Positions 7,350-15,944 of a stretch of DNA of 26,334 bases are shown in pieces. Below the pieces are notes generated by a model. The model did no database searches. It was not told where the DNA came from and saw nothing but the letters and a program-made list of their open reading frames with translations. Position 1 is the stretch's first letter, and each line of letters begins with the position of its first letter. A program made the translations under genes and the position numbers. Source of the stretch: an uncultured Oxalobacteraceae bacterium (GTDB lineage: Bacteria > Pseudomonadota > Gammaproteobacteria > Burkholderiales > Burkholderiaceae); the NCBI GenBank assembly GCA_946480015.1, contig CAMLIL010000084.1:1-26334 (forward strand). Reading direction: 5' to 3'.

Positions 7350-8643
7350 CGCGCTTCTCTTTCTGATCATCTTCGGATCGATTCCATTCATTTTCAAGCG
7401 CCCCGCGTGGGGCGCGCTGATGTTTACCTGGATCAGTCTCATGAACCCGCACCGGCTGTCCTACGGTGCGGCGTATGACTTTCCATTCGCGGCCCTGATT
7501 GCCGGCGTTACCTTGCTGAGCACGCTGATAAGCAGGGAACCGAAGCGCATTCCGATGACGCCGGTGGTGGTGCTCCTGCTGATCTTTGCCGCTTTTATGA
7601 CGCTCACCAGCTTTTTTGCCTTGGAGCCCCTGCTGGTCTGGCGCGAATGGAATCGCGTGATAAAGACGCTGTTCATGGTATTGCTGTCGGCCGTCGTGCT
7701 CAACACCGAAAAAGACGTCAAGCATCTGGCCGTTGTCATCGCGCTTTCGCTCGGGATTTACGGGCTGAAGGGCGGCTTGTTCACACTGGCGTCCGGCGGC
7801 AGCTATCGGGTGTACGGGCCGGAGGGCAGCTATATCGCCGAGAATAATTCGATGGCGCTGGCACTGGTGATGACGCTGCCGCTGATCTGGTACATGCGCT
7901 CCATGGTCAGCAATCGCATCTTGAAATTGGCGGTGGTCGGAATGACCTTGTTTACCGTCATTTCGACAATGGGATCCTACTCGCGGGGCGCCCTGGTGGG
8001 CGGCGCCATGATGCTGGGTTTTCTCTGGCTGAAGAGCGAGCGGAAATTAGGCGGACTGATCGCTATTGCGGTGGTGGTGGCGGTGGTGGCGACCGTGATG
8101 CCCGACCAATGGTTTGATCGCATGAATACCATTGGCGAATACAAGGAGGACGGCTCCGCACTGGGCCGCTTGAATGCCTGGAAATTCGCGATTAACGTCG
8201 CCAACGACAATGTGCTGGGCGGCGGCTACAACGTATTTTCTCAGAGAATGTTTTTCATCTATGCGCCAGATCCCCTGGACTACCACGTAGCGCACAGTAT
8301 TTTCTTTCAGGTGCTGGGTGACCACGGCTATATCGGCCTGTTGATGTACCTCCTGCTGATGCCGCTGGCCTGGCGCAGCGGAAGCCGGATCATCAAACAT
8401 GGCAAAGACAAGCCAGAACTGAAGTGGGCGGTCGACCTGTCCCGCATGTGCCAGGTGTCGATCGTCGGTTACGCTGTCGGCGGAGCATTTTTATCGCTGG
8501 CCTATTTCGACCTGTACTACGATATTTTGCTCTTGCTTGTACTCATGGATAAAATCATCCTGGGTACGGGCATGATGAAACAGACCGTCCCCGCCGCCGC
8601 TCACCGGCAACGGCCGCCCACATCGTCATTTCGCAGGCCATGA
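7342..8643 (+). CDS. Exosortase A-associated putative O-glycosylation ligase (Wzy/WaaL-like)
   Basis: A polytopic inner-membrane protein of 433 residues in the O-antigen ligase/polymerase superfamily. The segment from VRDALLFLIIFGSIPFIFKR through the MNPHRLSYG block (34-42) is characteristic of the subfamily found only near exosortase A genes (TIGR03097 by recognition). About ten hydrophobic segments are visible. R215 in GSYSRGALVGG and H318 in YHVAHSIFFQVLGDHGY (314-330) match the conserved Arg and His positions of the large periplasmic loops in this superfamily. It probably polymerises repeat units or transfers a glycan to an acceptor in the periplasm. GTG 7342 overlaps the previous gene by 8 nt and fits the family start; upstream in-frame codons lie inside that gene. 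Whether the acceptor is polymer, lipid or a PEP-CTERM protein is unknown. Confidence 0.9.
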   Translation: MRDALLFLIIFGSIPFIFKRPAWGALMFTWISLMNPHRLSYGAAYDFPFAALIAGVTLLSTLISREPKRIPMTPVVVLLLIFAAFMTLTSFFALEPLLVWREWNRVIKTLFMVLLSAVVLNTEKDVKHLAVVIALSLGIYGLKGGLFTLASGGSYRVYGPEGSYIAENNSMALALVMTLPLIWYMRSMVSNRILKLAVVGMTLFTVISTMGSYSRGALVGGAMMLGFLWLKSERKLGGLIAIAVVVAVVATVMPDQWFDRMNTIGEYKEDGSALGRLNAWKFAINVANDNVLGGGYNVFSQRMFFIYAPDPLDYHVAHSIFFQVLGDHGYIGLLMYLLLMPLAWRSGSRIIKHGKDKPELKWAVDLSRMCQVSIVGYAVGGAFLSLAYFDLYYDILLLLVLMDKIILGTGMMKQTVPAAAHRQRPPTSSFRRP

Positions 8644-10859
8644 ACTCAACTATCGCCAAAGGGCTGTTCACGCTGTTGTCGCCGGCCGGCCCGCGCGGCC
8701 GCCTGACCACGCTGCTGTTTCACAAGGTGCCTGAACGGGCCGACCCTCTCACCGAAGGCGAACTCGATCTGGCCCGTCTCGAGCAGATTCTCGACTTTCT
8801 GGCCGACATCGCGTGCGTGCTGCCGCTGGGCGAGGCGAGCGAACGCCTGATCAAGGGCACCTTGCCGCGGCGCGCCGTGGCGCTGACCTTTGACGACGGC
8901 TATGCGGAATGGATCGAGCATCTCAGCCCGGCGCTGCGCAAGCGCAATCTTCCGGCCACGTTTTTTGTCACCACCGGCCAGCTCGATGGCGGCGCCTTGT
9001 GGCACGAGCGCATCATCGCCGCCGTGCGCGCACTGCCCGAGCAGGGCGTGTCGCTCCCCTACGGCTTCGGCAGCTATGTGAACCTGTACGAGCACGAGCG
9101 CCGCGCCGGCCTGGTAGCCGATCTGCAGGAGCGCCTGAAATACGCCCCGTTGCAGGAACGCATGGGCGCCATCGAACTGCTGGAAGCCCAGGCGGTGCGC
9201 CCGATCGCTTTGCCGAAAATCTTCGATACGTCCTCCGTGCGCGCGCTGCACAGCCAGGGCTTCGAAATCGGCGCCCATACGATCCACCACCCCATCCTGA
9301 ACGAGTGCACGCCGGCCCAGGCCAAGGCCGAGATCGGCGGCTGCAAGGAGGAGCTGGAAGCCATCATCGGCGCCCCAGTGCACCTGTTCGCCTACCCCAA
9401 CGGGCGCCCGCACCAGGATTACAACGCCGGCCACGTGGCCCTCGTCAAGGCGTGCGGCTACAAGGCGGCGGTGGCCACCAGCGGCGGCGCCGCCAGCGCG
9501 GCCTCCGACATCTTCCAGCTGCCGCGCTTCAGCCCTTGGGGTTTGAGCAATGAGCGCATTGCCTACCAGCTCGCCCGCAACATCCGGACTCCGGAGCTAC
9601 CGGTGCGCGCCAGCACGCCTGCCGCGGCCGATGTCCGCTGCCTGCTCATCGCCAGCACCTTTCCGCCGATCCATGGCGGCTCGGCCGTCGTCTACGAAAA
9701 CCTGTGCCAGCATATGCCTGCCGGGAGCATCCGCGTGCTGACCGCCAGGAAGAATTACCTGAACAATCAGGAAATCGAGGGCTGGCGCGAGCACGATGCC
9801 GCCGCGCCGTTTCCGATCGAGCGCATCGACCTGCTGCGCCCCTTGATGGCCCCGCCGCCGGCCAATCTGGCCGTCTCCGGCAGCCGCCTGCTGCTGCAGG
9901 ACCTGCCCCTGTACATGAGCACCCTGCGCGCTGCGGCACGCACCGTGCGCGAACACAAAATCAATGTGATCTGCGTCGGCGAACTGGTGACCGGCAGCTG
10001 GTTGGGCATCGCGTTGAAAAAACTGTTCGGCTGCAAACTGATCATCTACGTCCACGGTGAGGAAATCACTACCGCCACCGGTGGCCGCCTCCACGGCAAC
10101 AAGCGCCGCGCCTACCTGCAGGCCGCCGACAAGGTCGTGGCGGTCAGCTCCTTCACCTGCGATGCGCTGACCGAACACATGGGCGTGCGCCCGGAAGCGA
10201 TTTCGCTGATCCAGAACGGGGTCGATACCGCGCGCTTCACGCCGGGACCGGCCGATCCGGCGCTGATCGCCAAGCATCAGCTGCACGGTAAGAAAGTCGT
10301 GCTCACCGTTGGGCGCCTGGTCCACCGCAAGGGCGCCGACATGGCGGTGCGCGCCATGGCGCACGTGGTGCGCGCGCGGCCGGACGTGCATTACCTGATC
10401 GTGGGCGATGGCGAAATCCGCGCGGAACTCGAACAGATCATCGCGGCTGAACAACTGGGCGCGCATGTGACCGTGGTGGGCAAGGTCAGCGAGGCCGAAC
10501 TGCTGGCCTACCTGCGCCTGTGCGACCTGTTCCTGATGCCCAACCGTACCATGCCGGATGGCGACACCGAAGGCTTCGGCTTGGTATTTCGCGAAGCCAA
10601 TGCCTGCCGCAAGCCGGTCATCGGCGGGCGCGCCGGCGGCGTGGTGGAGGCGGTGGTCGATGGCGAGACCGGGTTCCTGGTGGATGGCAACAAGCCGGAA
10701 GAGATTGCCGCCACGGTAATCAAGCTCCTGTCGGACCCGGCGCTGGCCGAGCGCATGAGCGCCAATGGCCTGCGCCTGGCGCAGGCGAACAACACCGCCT
10801 CGGTGGCCAGGCAGTTCTTGAAAACCTGCGAGCGGCTGCTGAGCGAATACGCTCCCTGA
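8640..10859 (+). CDS. Polysaccharide deacetylase-GT4 glycosyltransferase fusion protein
   Basis: A 739-residue two-domain protein. Residues about 22-310 form a NodB/CE4-type deacetylase: LLFHKVPERAD, TFDDGY (83-88, with the Asp pair for catalysis and metal), and GAHTIHHP (211-218) with H213 and H217 as metal ligands. FAYPNGRPHQDYN follows at 250-262. An Ala/Pro-rich linker (about 318-331) leads to a GT4 domain from DVRCLLIASTFPPIHGGS. This has SSFTCDALTEHMG, VGRLVHRKGADMAVRAM (557-573), VGDGEIRAELE, and the donor E-x7-E in EGFGLVFREA (644-653). There is no signal peptide, so both activities probably face the cytoplasm or are peripheral. The ATG overlaps the ligase stop as ATGA. The fusion suggests that N-deacetylation and transfer of the same or the next sugar are coupled, which is inference. 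Confidence 0.92.
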   Translation: MNSTIAKGLFTLLSPAGPRGRLTTLLFHKVPERADPLTEGELDLARLEQILDFLADIACVLPLGEASERLIKGTLPRRAVALTFDDGYAEWIEHLSPALRKRNLPATFFVTTGQLDGGALWHERIIAAVRALPEQGVSLPYGFGSYVNLYEHERRAGLVADLQERLKYAPLQERMGAIELLEAQAVRPIALPKIFDTSSVRALHSQGFEIGAHTIHHPILNECTPAQAKAEIGGCKEELEAIIGAPVHLFAYPNGRPHQDYNAGHVALVKACGYKAAVATSGGAASAASDIFQLPRFSPWGLSNERIAYQLARNIRTPELPVRASTPAAADVRCLLIASTFPPIHGGSAVVYENLCQHMPAGSIRVLTARKNYLNNQEIEGWREHDAAAPFPIERIDLLRPLMAPPPANLAVSGSRLLLQDLPLYMSTLRAAARTVREHKINVICVGELVTGSWLGIALKKLFGCKLIIYVHGEEITTATGGRLHGNKRRAYLQAADKVVAVSSFTCDALTEHMGVRPEAISLIQNGVDTARFTPGPADPALIAKHQLHGKKVVLTVGRLVHRKGADMAVRAMAHVVRARPDVHYLIVGDGEIRAELEQIIAAEQLGAHVTVVGKVSEAELLAYLRLCDLFLMPNRTMPDGDTEGFGLVFREANACRKPVIGGRAGGVVEAVVDGETGFLVDGNKPEEIAATVIKLLSDPALAERMSANGLRLAQANNTASVARQFLKTCERLLSEYAP

Positions 10860-10896
10860 ACACGCACGGCACGGGTCCACGATCGTCACATCCCGG

Positions 10897-11988
10897 TCAC
10901 GAATGGGGCCGGGTTGGGGACAGATCCGGAGTGCATTGCGCCGGGCGCACCGACGGGAAGACGGCGCCGATCAGGGCACGGTAAAACTTGACGCGCCGCT
11001 CGGTCAGCTCGGCGAGCACCAGAGCCGAGACGCCCAGCGCCAGGTAAAACAGCCACGGCGACTGCTGGATAGTTGGCGACTGCCGCAGCAGCACCAGCAG
11101 CGGACCATGGAACACGTACAGGGTAAAAGTACAGCCGGCAACATAACGGATCGGACGCTGCAGGTAGCGCAGCCAGCGCAGTGACGGGCCCAATGATGCG
11201 ATCGCGGTAAAGTGCAGCATGACCACCAGCCCCAGGACGATGTCGTACAGGAACTGGCTGGAATAATGCGCCCTCCAGGCGCCGGGAACATGGGCATACA
11301 GCCAGGCCCGCAGCACATCCGACACATTCATCCATGTGAGCGCCGCCCCCACGGCGAGCGACACCAGCAGCGCGTACCAGGCAAAGTCCGGGCGCAGAAC
11401 GGGCAGGCGGCGGTACAGCAGGACGCCCATTGCCCACACCGGAAGCAGCAGCAGAATCTTTGGACCTGCCAGCAGACCGGCCAGCAGCACCAGCGCAAGG
11501 CGCCATTTCGAGCGCACGAACGTCCAGATACCGAACAGGACGTAATACCAGACTTCGTAGTTGAGCGACCAGAACGGCGGGTTGAGCGGCGCGTTGACCT
11601 CCAGCGCTCCCGATTGGGCGATAAACAGCATGTTCGCGACGGTCCCCCAGCCTACGCTGCCCGGCCCCGCTGTTGCCGGAAAAACCAGGCAGATCCCGAC
11701 CGCCACGATCAAGGCGGCGTAGGCCACCGGAAGGATGCGCGCGAGGCGGTGCTGCGCGTAGCCCGCCAGCGTCATTCCGGGAACGCTCGCCGCGTGCGCG
11801 ATCACGTATCCGGACAAGACGAAGAAAACAACGACCGCTTCGTGCCCCGGCCACTTGATCTTGCTGTCCGGGAAATAGAGTGTCCAAGTGTGATACAACA
11901 CCACGGCCACGGCCGCCAGAAAGCGCACCACATCGAGGTACAGCGACAGGCCGGCAGGAATTGCCCGGCCAGGGGCGGCCACGCTCAC
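10897..11988 (-). CDS. Membrane acyltransferase, acyltransferase-3 family (no SGNH domain)
   Basis: An inner-membrane acyltransferase of 363 residues, probably O-acetylating or succinylating a sugar of the exopolysaccharide. Diagnostic blocks are GLSLYLDVVRFLAAVAVVLYH (13-33, with R22 and H33) and FFVLSGYVIAHAA (55-67). FWSLNYEVWYYVLFG and CTFTLYVFHGPLL come later, and there are about ten hydrophobic segments in all. It lacks the C-terminal SGNH domain of the other acyltransferase in this window. The start is GTG 11988, which overlaps the upstream GT2 stop as GTGA and has GAGG 7 nt ahead (minus strand, 11995-11998). An in-frame ATG at 12048 would extend it 20 residues into the GT2 gene and is less likely. 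Its 3' end faces the deacetylase-GT gene across 37 nt with no obvious terminator. Confidence 0.88.
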   Translation of the reverse strand: MSVAAPGRAIPAGLSLYLDVVRFLAAVAVVLYHTWTLYFPDSKIKWPGHEAVVVFFVLSGYVIAHAASVPGMTLAGYAQHRLARILPVAYAALIVAVGICLVFPATAGPGSVGWGTVANMLFIAQSGALEVNAPLNPPFWSLNYEVWYYVLFGIWTFVRSKWRLALVLLAGLLAGPKILLLLPVWAMGVLLYRRLPVLRPDFAWYALLVSLAVGAALTWMNVSDVLRAWLYAHVPGAWRAHYSSQFLYDIVLGLVVMLHFTAIASLGPSLRWLRYLQRPIRYVAGCTFTLYVFHGPLLVLLRQSPTIQQSPWLFYLALGVSALVLAELTERRVKFYRALIGAVFPSVRPAQCTPDLSPTRPHS

Positions 11989-12926
11989 GAGATGCCTCGG
12001 GCGATCGATGCCACATCGCGCAAGGACCGCAGGGATGGATGCCCCCACAGCAGCGGGGCGACCGCCGCCAGCGCAGTCAGGCGCTGGCCCCGGCGCAGAT
12101 ACATGTACGCCAGGCTCAGCCTGCCCTGACGCAGCTTGGCGCGCCAGCCGCGCCGAATCCCGGCGCCGGCCGCGCGCACTTCCTCGTCGAGCGCTTCGAG
12201 CGTTGCGACGTAGGCACGCTGTGCGGCAACCGGATCCTTGCGCAAGGCGCTGCCCGGATAAATATAATAGACGGCCAGGGCTTGGTTCACCACGCCGCCC
12301 TTGCGGCTGGCGGCGTATAGCCGGATGAAGAAAAACAGGTCTTCGCCGATCTTGTGATTAAGCGGAAAGCCGCCCAGTTTCAGGAACATGGCGCGTGGTA
12401 TCGATACGGTGCGGATTTCATTGAATCCGTCCGCGATGCATTCCTCAAAATCGGACGCGGCGATCGGAATTTCCACGGCTCCCGCGTGACGCGCCACCAG
12501 ACTTCGACCGGCGGCACAGTCATTGATTGCCATTTGCAAGTGCGTTTCGTCCGGGGTGCGGTATTCCTGGTCGCCGAATAAGAAGTCGAGGTCCGGTTCG
12601 CGCTCGATCCAGCGCCCATGTGCGGCCAGGCGGTCGGGCATATACAGATCGTCGGCGTCCAGGAAGGCCAGCCAGGTTCCGCTGGCAAGCCGTGCGCCAT
12701 GATTGCGCGCCGCCGATACGCCGGCATTGGCCTGGCGCACATAACGCACGCGCTCGCCGAAGCTGCGCGCCACGCTTTCCGAGTCATCCGTCGAGCCGTC
12801 GTCGATGACAATGAGTTCGTAGGCCGGCCAGGTTTGCGCCAACACCGATTCGATGGCCCGGCCCAGGGTGGCGCCGTTGTTGAAATTGGGGATAACGACG
12901 GAAAACGTGACGTTCTGGTGGCTCAT
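11985..12926 (-). CDS. GT2-family glycosyltransferase
   Basis: An inverting GT-A fold glycosyltransferase of 313 residues, cytoplasmic face. It starts FSVVIPNFNNGATLGRAIES (8-27), followed by VIDDGSTDDS (40-49) for nucleotide binding and AFLDADDLYMPDRL (87-100) with the metal-binding DAD at 90-92. RQANAGVSAARNHG, between them, is typical of the family. The C-terminal part (RGWRAKLRQGRLSLAYMYLRRG) is basic and may be amphipathic. No good Shine-Dalgarno precedes the ATG. A promoter candidate with a perfect TATAAT lies 34 nt upstream at 12960-12987, so this gene and the acyltransferase downstream may form their own unit. The sugar transferred is not predictable. Confidence 0.93.
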   Translation of the reverse strand: MSHQNVTFSVVIPNFNNGATLGRAIESVLAQTWPAYELIVIDDGSTDDSESVARSFGERVRYVRQANAGVSAARNHGARLASGTWLAFLDADDLYMPDRLAAHGRWIEREPDLDFLFGDQEYRTPDETHLQMAINDCAAGRSLVARHAGAVEIPIAASDFEECIADGFNEIRTVSIPRAMFLKLGGFPLNHKIGEDLFFFIRLYAASRKGGVVNQALAVYYIYPGSALRKDPVAAQRAYVATLEALDEEVRAAGAGIRRGWRAKLRQGRLSLAYMYLRRGQRLTALAAVAPLLWGHPSLRSLRDVASIARGIS

Positions 12927-12959
12927 CGGATAGCGAAACCGGTCGACCTGCGATTTGTA

Positions 12960-12987
12960 ATTATAAAACAGTTTCCTGGCGTCATAA
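12960..12987 (-). promoter_or_regulatory. Sigma-70 promoter candidate for the GT2-acyltransferase pair
   Basis: In the 63-nt gap after the PLP decarboxylase stop, the minus strand reads TTATGA (12987-12982), 16 bp, then perfect TATAAT (12965-12960). The predicted start near 12953 gives a leader of roughly 27 nt. The -35 hexamer is poor (3 of 6). It does not share the conserved spacer of the 30-bp repeat elements. Confidence 0.45.
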
Positions 12988-12989
12988 CA

Positions 12990-14219
12990 TTACACCAACA
13001 CTTCGCGCGGCGCCGGATGCCCGAGAAAGGCGGTCGGGCTGGCGGACAGCCCATAGGCGCCGGATTGAAACACCACCACCAGGTCGCCCACATCGGCGCG
13101 GGGCAGCGCCATGGCGTCGGCCAGCAGGTCCAGCGGCGTGCACAGGGGGCCGACCACATGCACGGTCTCCAGCTCGCCCTGCATGCGGTTGCCGATGGCG
13201 ACCGGGTAGTTCTTGCGGATCACCTGGCCGAAATTGCCCGAGGCCGCCAAATGGTGGTGCAGGCCGCCATCGGTCACCAGATACACCTGGCCGCGCGAGA
13301 CTTTGCGGTCAATCACGCGGGCCACGTACACGCCCGCCTCCCCCACCAGATAGCGCCCGCATTCAAGCGCCACTTCAGCCTGCGGCAGCGCCGCGGCCAC
13401 GCGCTCCAGCCATACGGCCAGGTTATCGGCCACCGGCGCCAGATCAAGCGGCGCTTCGCCGGGGAAGTAGGCAATCCCGAAGCCGCCGCCGATATTGAGG
13501 ATGCGCGGCGCGCATGGGGCGTGCGCGCTGAGCGCCAGCGCCAGCTCGAACGTCTGGGTTTGGGCGGCGGCGATCGCCTCCGCTTTCAGGCTTTGCGAGC
13601 CGCTGAAGATGTGAAAGCCGTGGAAGTCCAGACTGAGCGCGCCGATGCGCTGGAGGAGCGCGGGAACCTGCTCGGCGTCGATGCCGAACTGCTTGGCGCC
13701 GCCGCCCATGCGCATGCCGGACGACTTCAATTCGAACGGCGGATTGACCCGCACCGCCACACGGGGGGCGATGCCGAGTGCGTCGCCCAGGCGCGCGGCC
13801 AGCTCGATTTCACGCACCGATTCGACATTGAGCAGCACGCCGGCGGCAATCGCCTGGCGCATTTCCGCTTCCGACTTGCCCGGGCCGGTCAGGCTCACGC
13901 GCTGCGCCGCGATCGGCGTGTCGAGCGCCACCGCCATCTCGCCGCCGGAGGCTACATCCAGGCCGTCGACCAGGCCGGCCATGTGCTGCACCAGGGCCGG
14001 CATCGGATTGGCCTTCACCGAATAGTGCAGCCTGAGCGCGGCCGGCAGCGCTGCGCGCAGCTGCTGCACGCGCGCGCTCAGGGCGGCCCGGTCATAGGCG
14101 TAGAACGGCGTGCTGCCGACCCGTTCGGCCAGCCGGGTGAGGGGAATCGCGCCGATCTGCAAGCAGTTGTCGCGGGTGGCGAACTGGGTGTGCGGCGCGT
14201 GGACCGGCTTGACGCTCAT
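12990..14219 (-). CDS. PLP-dependent decarboxylase, exosortase A system-associated
   Basis: A fold-type III (alanine racemase-like barrel) PLP enzyme related to diaminopimelate and ornithine decarboxylases, 409 residues. The PLP lysine is K69 in LHYSVKANP. FHGFHIFSG (200-208) holds the PLP-stacking His, NIGGGFGI (242-249) binds phosphate, ECGRYLVGEAG (286-296) follows, and GPLCTPLD (357-364) provides the catalytic Cys C360 from the partner subunit. This matches the exosortase A-associated subgroup (TIGR03099 by recognition). Its true substrate is not known and need not be free diaminopimelate or an amino acid. It is co-transcribed with the acyl-CoA ligase (ATGA overlap), so its substrate may be activated or carrier-bound. 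The family call is firm; the reaction is open. Confidence 0.93.
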   Translation of the reverse strand: MSVKPVHAPHTQFATRDNCLQIGAIPLTRLAERVGSTPFYAYDRAALSARVQQLRAALPAALRLHYSVKANPMPALVQHMAGLVDGLDVASGGEMAVALDTPIAAQRVSLTGPGKSEAEMRQAIAAGVLLNVESVREIELAARLGDALGIAPRVAVRVNPPFELKSSGMRMGGGAKQFGIDAEQVPALLQRIGALSLDFHGFHIFSGSQSLKAEAIAAAQTQTFELALALSAHAPCAPRILNIGGGFGIAYFPGEAPLDLAPVADNLAVWLERVAAALPQAEVALECGRYLVGEAGVYVARVIDRKVSRGQVYLVTDGGLHHHLAASGNFGQVIRKNYPVAIGNRMQGELETVHVVGPLCTPLDLLADAMALPRADVGDLVVVFQSGAYGLSASPTAFLGHPAPREVLV

Positions 14220-15820
14220 GCTGTTGGCTCGTCGTGGTTGAAGATGTCCGCCAGTGACTGGCGCAGGCTGCTGCGATCGATCTTGCCGTTCGGGTTGCGC
14301 GGCAAGGCATCGAGCGTGATTGTAATCCGGGCCGGCACCATGTAGGCAGGCAGCTGGCGCTGGCAGTACTTGCGCAGCTCGGCTTCGCGCGCAGGCTCGC
14401 CACTGGCCACCACCACCACTGCCTGGCCCAGCACCGGGTGCGCCACGCCGAAGGCCGCCGCTTCGGCCACCAGGCCACTGGCGTAGCAGGCTTCTTCAAT
14501 TTCGGTGGGGCTGATGCGGTATCCGGACACCTTGATCAACTCGTCGGTGCGGCCGACGAAATACAGATAGCCTTGGGCGTCCATTTGCACGGTGTCGCCC
14601 GACCACACCGCCATCTCGGTCAAGGGCAGGGCCGGGTCCTGGCCGGGCAGTGGGCGAAAGCGCTCGGCAGTCTTGGCGGGATCGTTCCAGTAGCCCAGCG
14701 CCACCAGCGCGCCGCGGTGCACCAGTTCACCCGGCTCGCCGGGCCCGCAGGCGCTGCCGTCGGGGCGCACCACCAGGATCTCGGCGTTGGGAATGGCGCG
14801 GCCCATGGAAGTGGGGCGTTGATCGAGCTGGGACGGCGGCAGGTAGGTCGAGCGGAAGGCTTCGGTCAGGCCGTACATCAAAAACATCTCGGCCGCCGGC
14901 AAGGCCGCGCGCAGCGCCGCCAGGGTGGCACCCGGCATGGCGCCGCCCGAATTGGTCAGGTAGCGTAGCGAAGCGAGCGTCTCGGGGCCGGCCTGGGTGA
15001 ACAGTGGCGCCAGCTGCGCCCACAGCGGCGGCACCGCGGCCAGTCCGGTGATACGCTCGCGGGCGATGGCGATCACGATATCGCGCGGCAGCAGGTGGTT
15101 CAGCAGCACCACCGTCGCGCCGCTCTTGAACGCTGTGGTCAACTGGCTCAAGCCGTAGTCAAACGACAGCGGCAGCACCGCCAGGATGCGGTCGTCCGGC
15201 GTGTTGCCCAGGTAGCCGGCGACGCTGGCCGCGCCGGCCACCAGATTGCGATGCGACAGGACCACGCCCTTGGGGCGGCCAGTGCTGCCCGAGGTGTACA
15301 GGATGGCGGCGACGTCTGCGTCGATACTGCGGTGCGGCGCAATGCCGGCAGCCGCATCGTCAGCGGCCGGCGCGCCATTCCAGGGCAATACCGGCAGGCC
15401 GCCGCAATCGGCTTTGGAAGTCTGCGCTCCGGCCAGCAGCACCGTACGCAGGTCCGGGCAACCGGCCAGCAGCGGCGCCAGCGCCGCCAGCCGCGGGGCC
15501 GACGTGAGCAGCACGCGCACATTGCAGTCGGTGAGGATATGCGCCACCTGGGCCGGTTTCAGCAGCGGATTGAGCGGCACGAACACCAGCCCGGCGTAGG
15601 CGGCCCCGAACATGGCCGCCACATTCTCCACGCGCTTCTCGAGGTAAATGGCGACGCGTTCGCGCGGTTTCAGTCCCTGCCGCAGCAGCACCTGGGCAGC
15701 CTGGCGCAGCGCGTCGGCCAGGGCGGCATAGCTGAGGCGCTCGGCCCCGTACACCAGCGCTTGCGCATCCGGGCTGCGCTCAGCGGCGCGCAATACCAGT
15801 TCGTGAATCAGCTCGCTCAT
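14216..15820 (-). CDS. Acyl-CoA ligase (AMP-forming), exosortase A system-associated
   Basis: An ANL-superfamily adenylating enzyme of 534 residues. It has the P-loop ILYTSGSTGRPKG (173-185), MYGLTEAFRSTYLPPSQ (A5-type motif, adenine and acyl pocket), VWSGDTVQMDAQGYLYFVGR (A7), GYRISPTEIEE (A8) and PRNPNGKIDR with the catalytic lysine K513. No carrier domain is fused, but a free acyl carrier protein is encoded divergently at 18189. The enzyme could therefore load an acyl or aminoacyl group onto that carrier or onto CoA. It matches the exosortase A-associated ligase family (TIGR03098 by recognition). The ATG is supported by AGAAGG (minus strand, 15828-15823) two nt upstream. It is the first gene of a two-gene operon with the PLP decarboxylase. 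The acyl specificity is unknown. Confidence 0.94.
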   Translation of the reverse strand: MSELIHELVLRAAERSPDAQALVYGAERLSYAALADALRQAAQVLLRQGLKPRERVAIYLEKRVENVAAMFGAAYAGLVFVPLNPLLKPAQVAHILTDCNVRVLLTSAPRLAALAPLLAGCPDLRTVLLAGAQTSKADCGGLPVLPWNGAPAADDAAAGIAPHRSIDADVAAILYTSGSTGRPKGVVLSHRNLVAGAASVAGYLGNTPDDRILAVLPLSFDYGLSQLTTAFKSGATVVLLNHLLPRDIVIAIARERITGLAAVPPLWAQLAPLFTQAGPETLASLRYLTNSGGAMPGATLAALRAALPAAEMFLMYGLTEAFRSTYLPPSQLDQRPTSMGRAIPNAEILVVRPDGSACGPGEPGELVHRGALVALGYWNDPAKTAERFRPLPGQDPALPLTEMAVWSGDTVQMDAQGYLYFVGRTDELIKVSGYRISPTEIEEACYASGLVAEAAAFGVAHPVLGQAVVVVASGEPAREAELRKYCQRQLPAYMVPARITITLDALPRNPNGKIDRSSLRQSLADIFNHDEPTA

Positions 15821-15932
15821 CGCCTTCTACAGTTAACCTTCCGCCATCAAATTACGCCCCATGCGCGCGCCCGATCTTACCATTTCCACCTGCCTGCCGG
15901 CACTGCTTTTCCTTGCCAATGCCGGGCGGCGC

Positions 15933-15938
15933 TATACT
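15933..15938 (+). promoter_or_regulatory. -10 box that would give a leaderless transcript
   Basis: TATACT at 15933-15938 ends 6 nt before the ATG at 15945, so a start 7 nt downstream of the box would fall on the A of that ATG. No Shine-Dalgarno precedes the ATG. The nearest TTG-type -35, TTGCCA at 15913-15918, is only 14 bp away, which weakens the call. Confidence 0.3.
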
Positions 15939-15944
15939 ACGCGC

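Noticed and set aside
10860..10896. Search for a bidirectional terminator between the convergent deacetylase-GT and acyltransferase genes.
   Set aside because: The 37 nt hold no stem longer than a few pairs and no T run.
10886..12016. A 376-codon minus-strand frame overlapping the second acyltransferase.
   Set aside because: The frame starting at 11988 has the acyltransferase-3 motifs. This one is an Arg/Gly/Ala-rich out-of-frame shadow.
12618..14345. A 575-codon plus-strand open frame opposite the PLP decarboxylase.
   Set aside because: The opposite strand encodes a textbook decarboxylase with all catalytic motifs. The plus frame is His/Arg/Gly/Ala-rich, typical of antisense shadows, and crosses two real genes.
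15904..15921. Minus-strand TTGGCAAGGAAAAGCA upstream of the acyl-CoA ligase, resembling a sigma-54 -24/-12 promoter that PrsR might control.
   Set aside because: The GG and GC pairs are 9 bp apart instead of the required 10, and the -12 element lacks TT. No convincing sigma-54 site was found in any intergenic region of the window.
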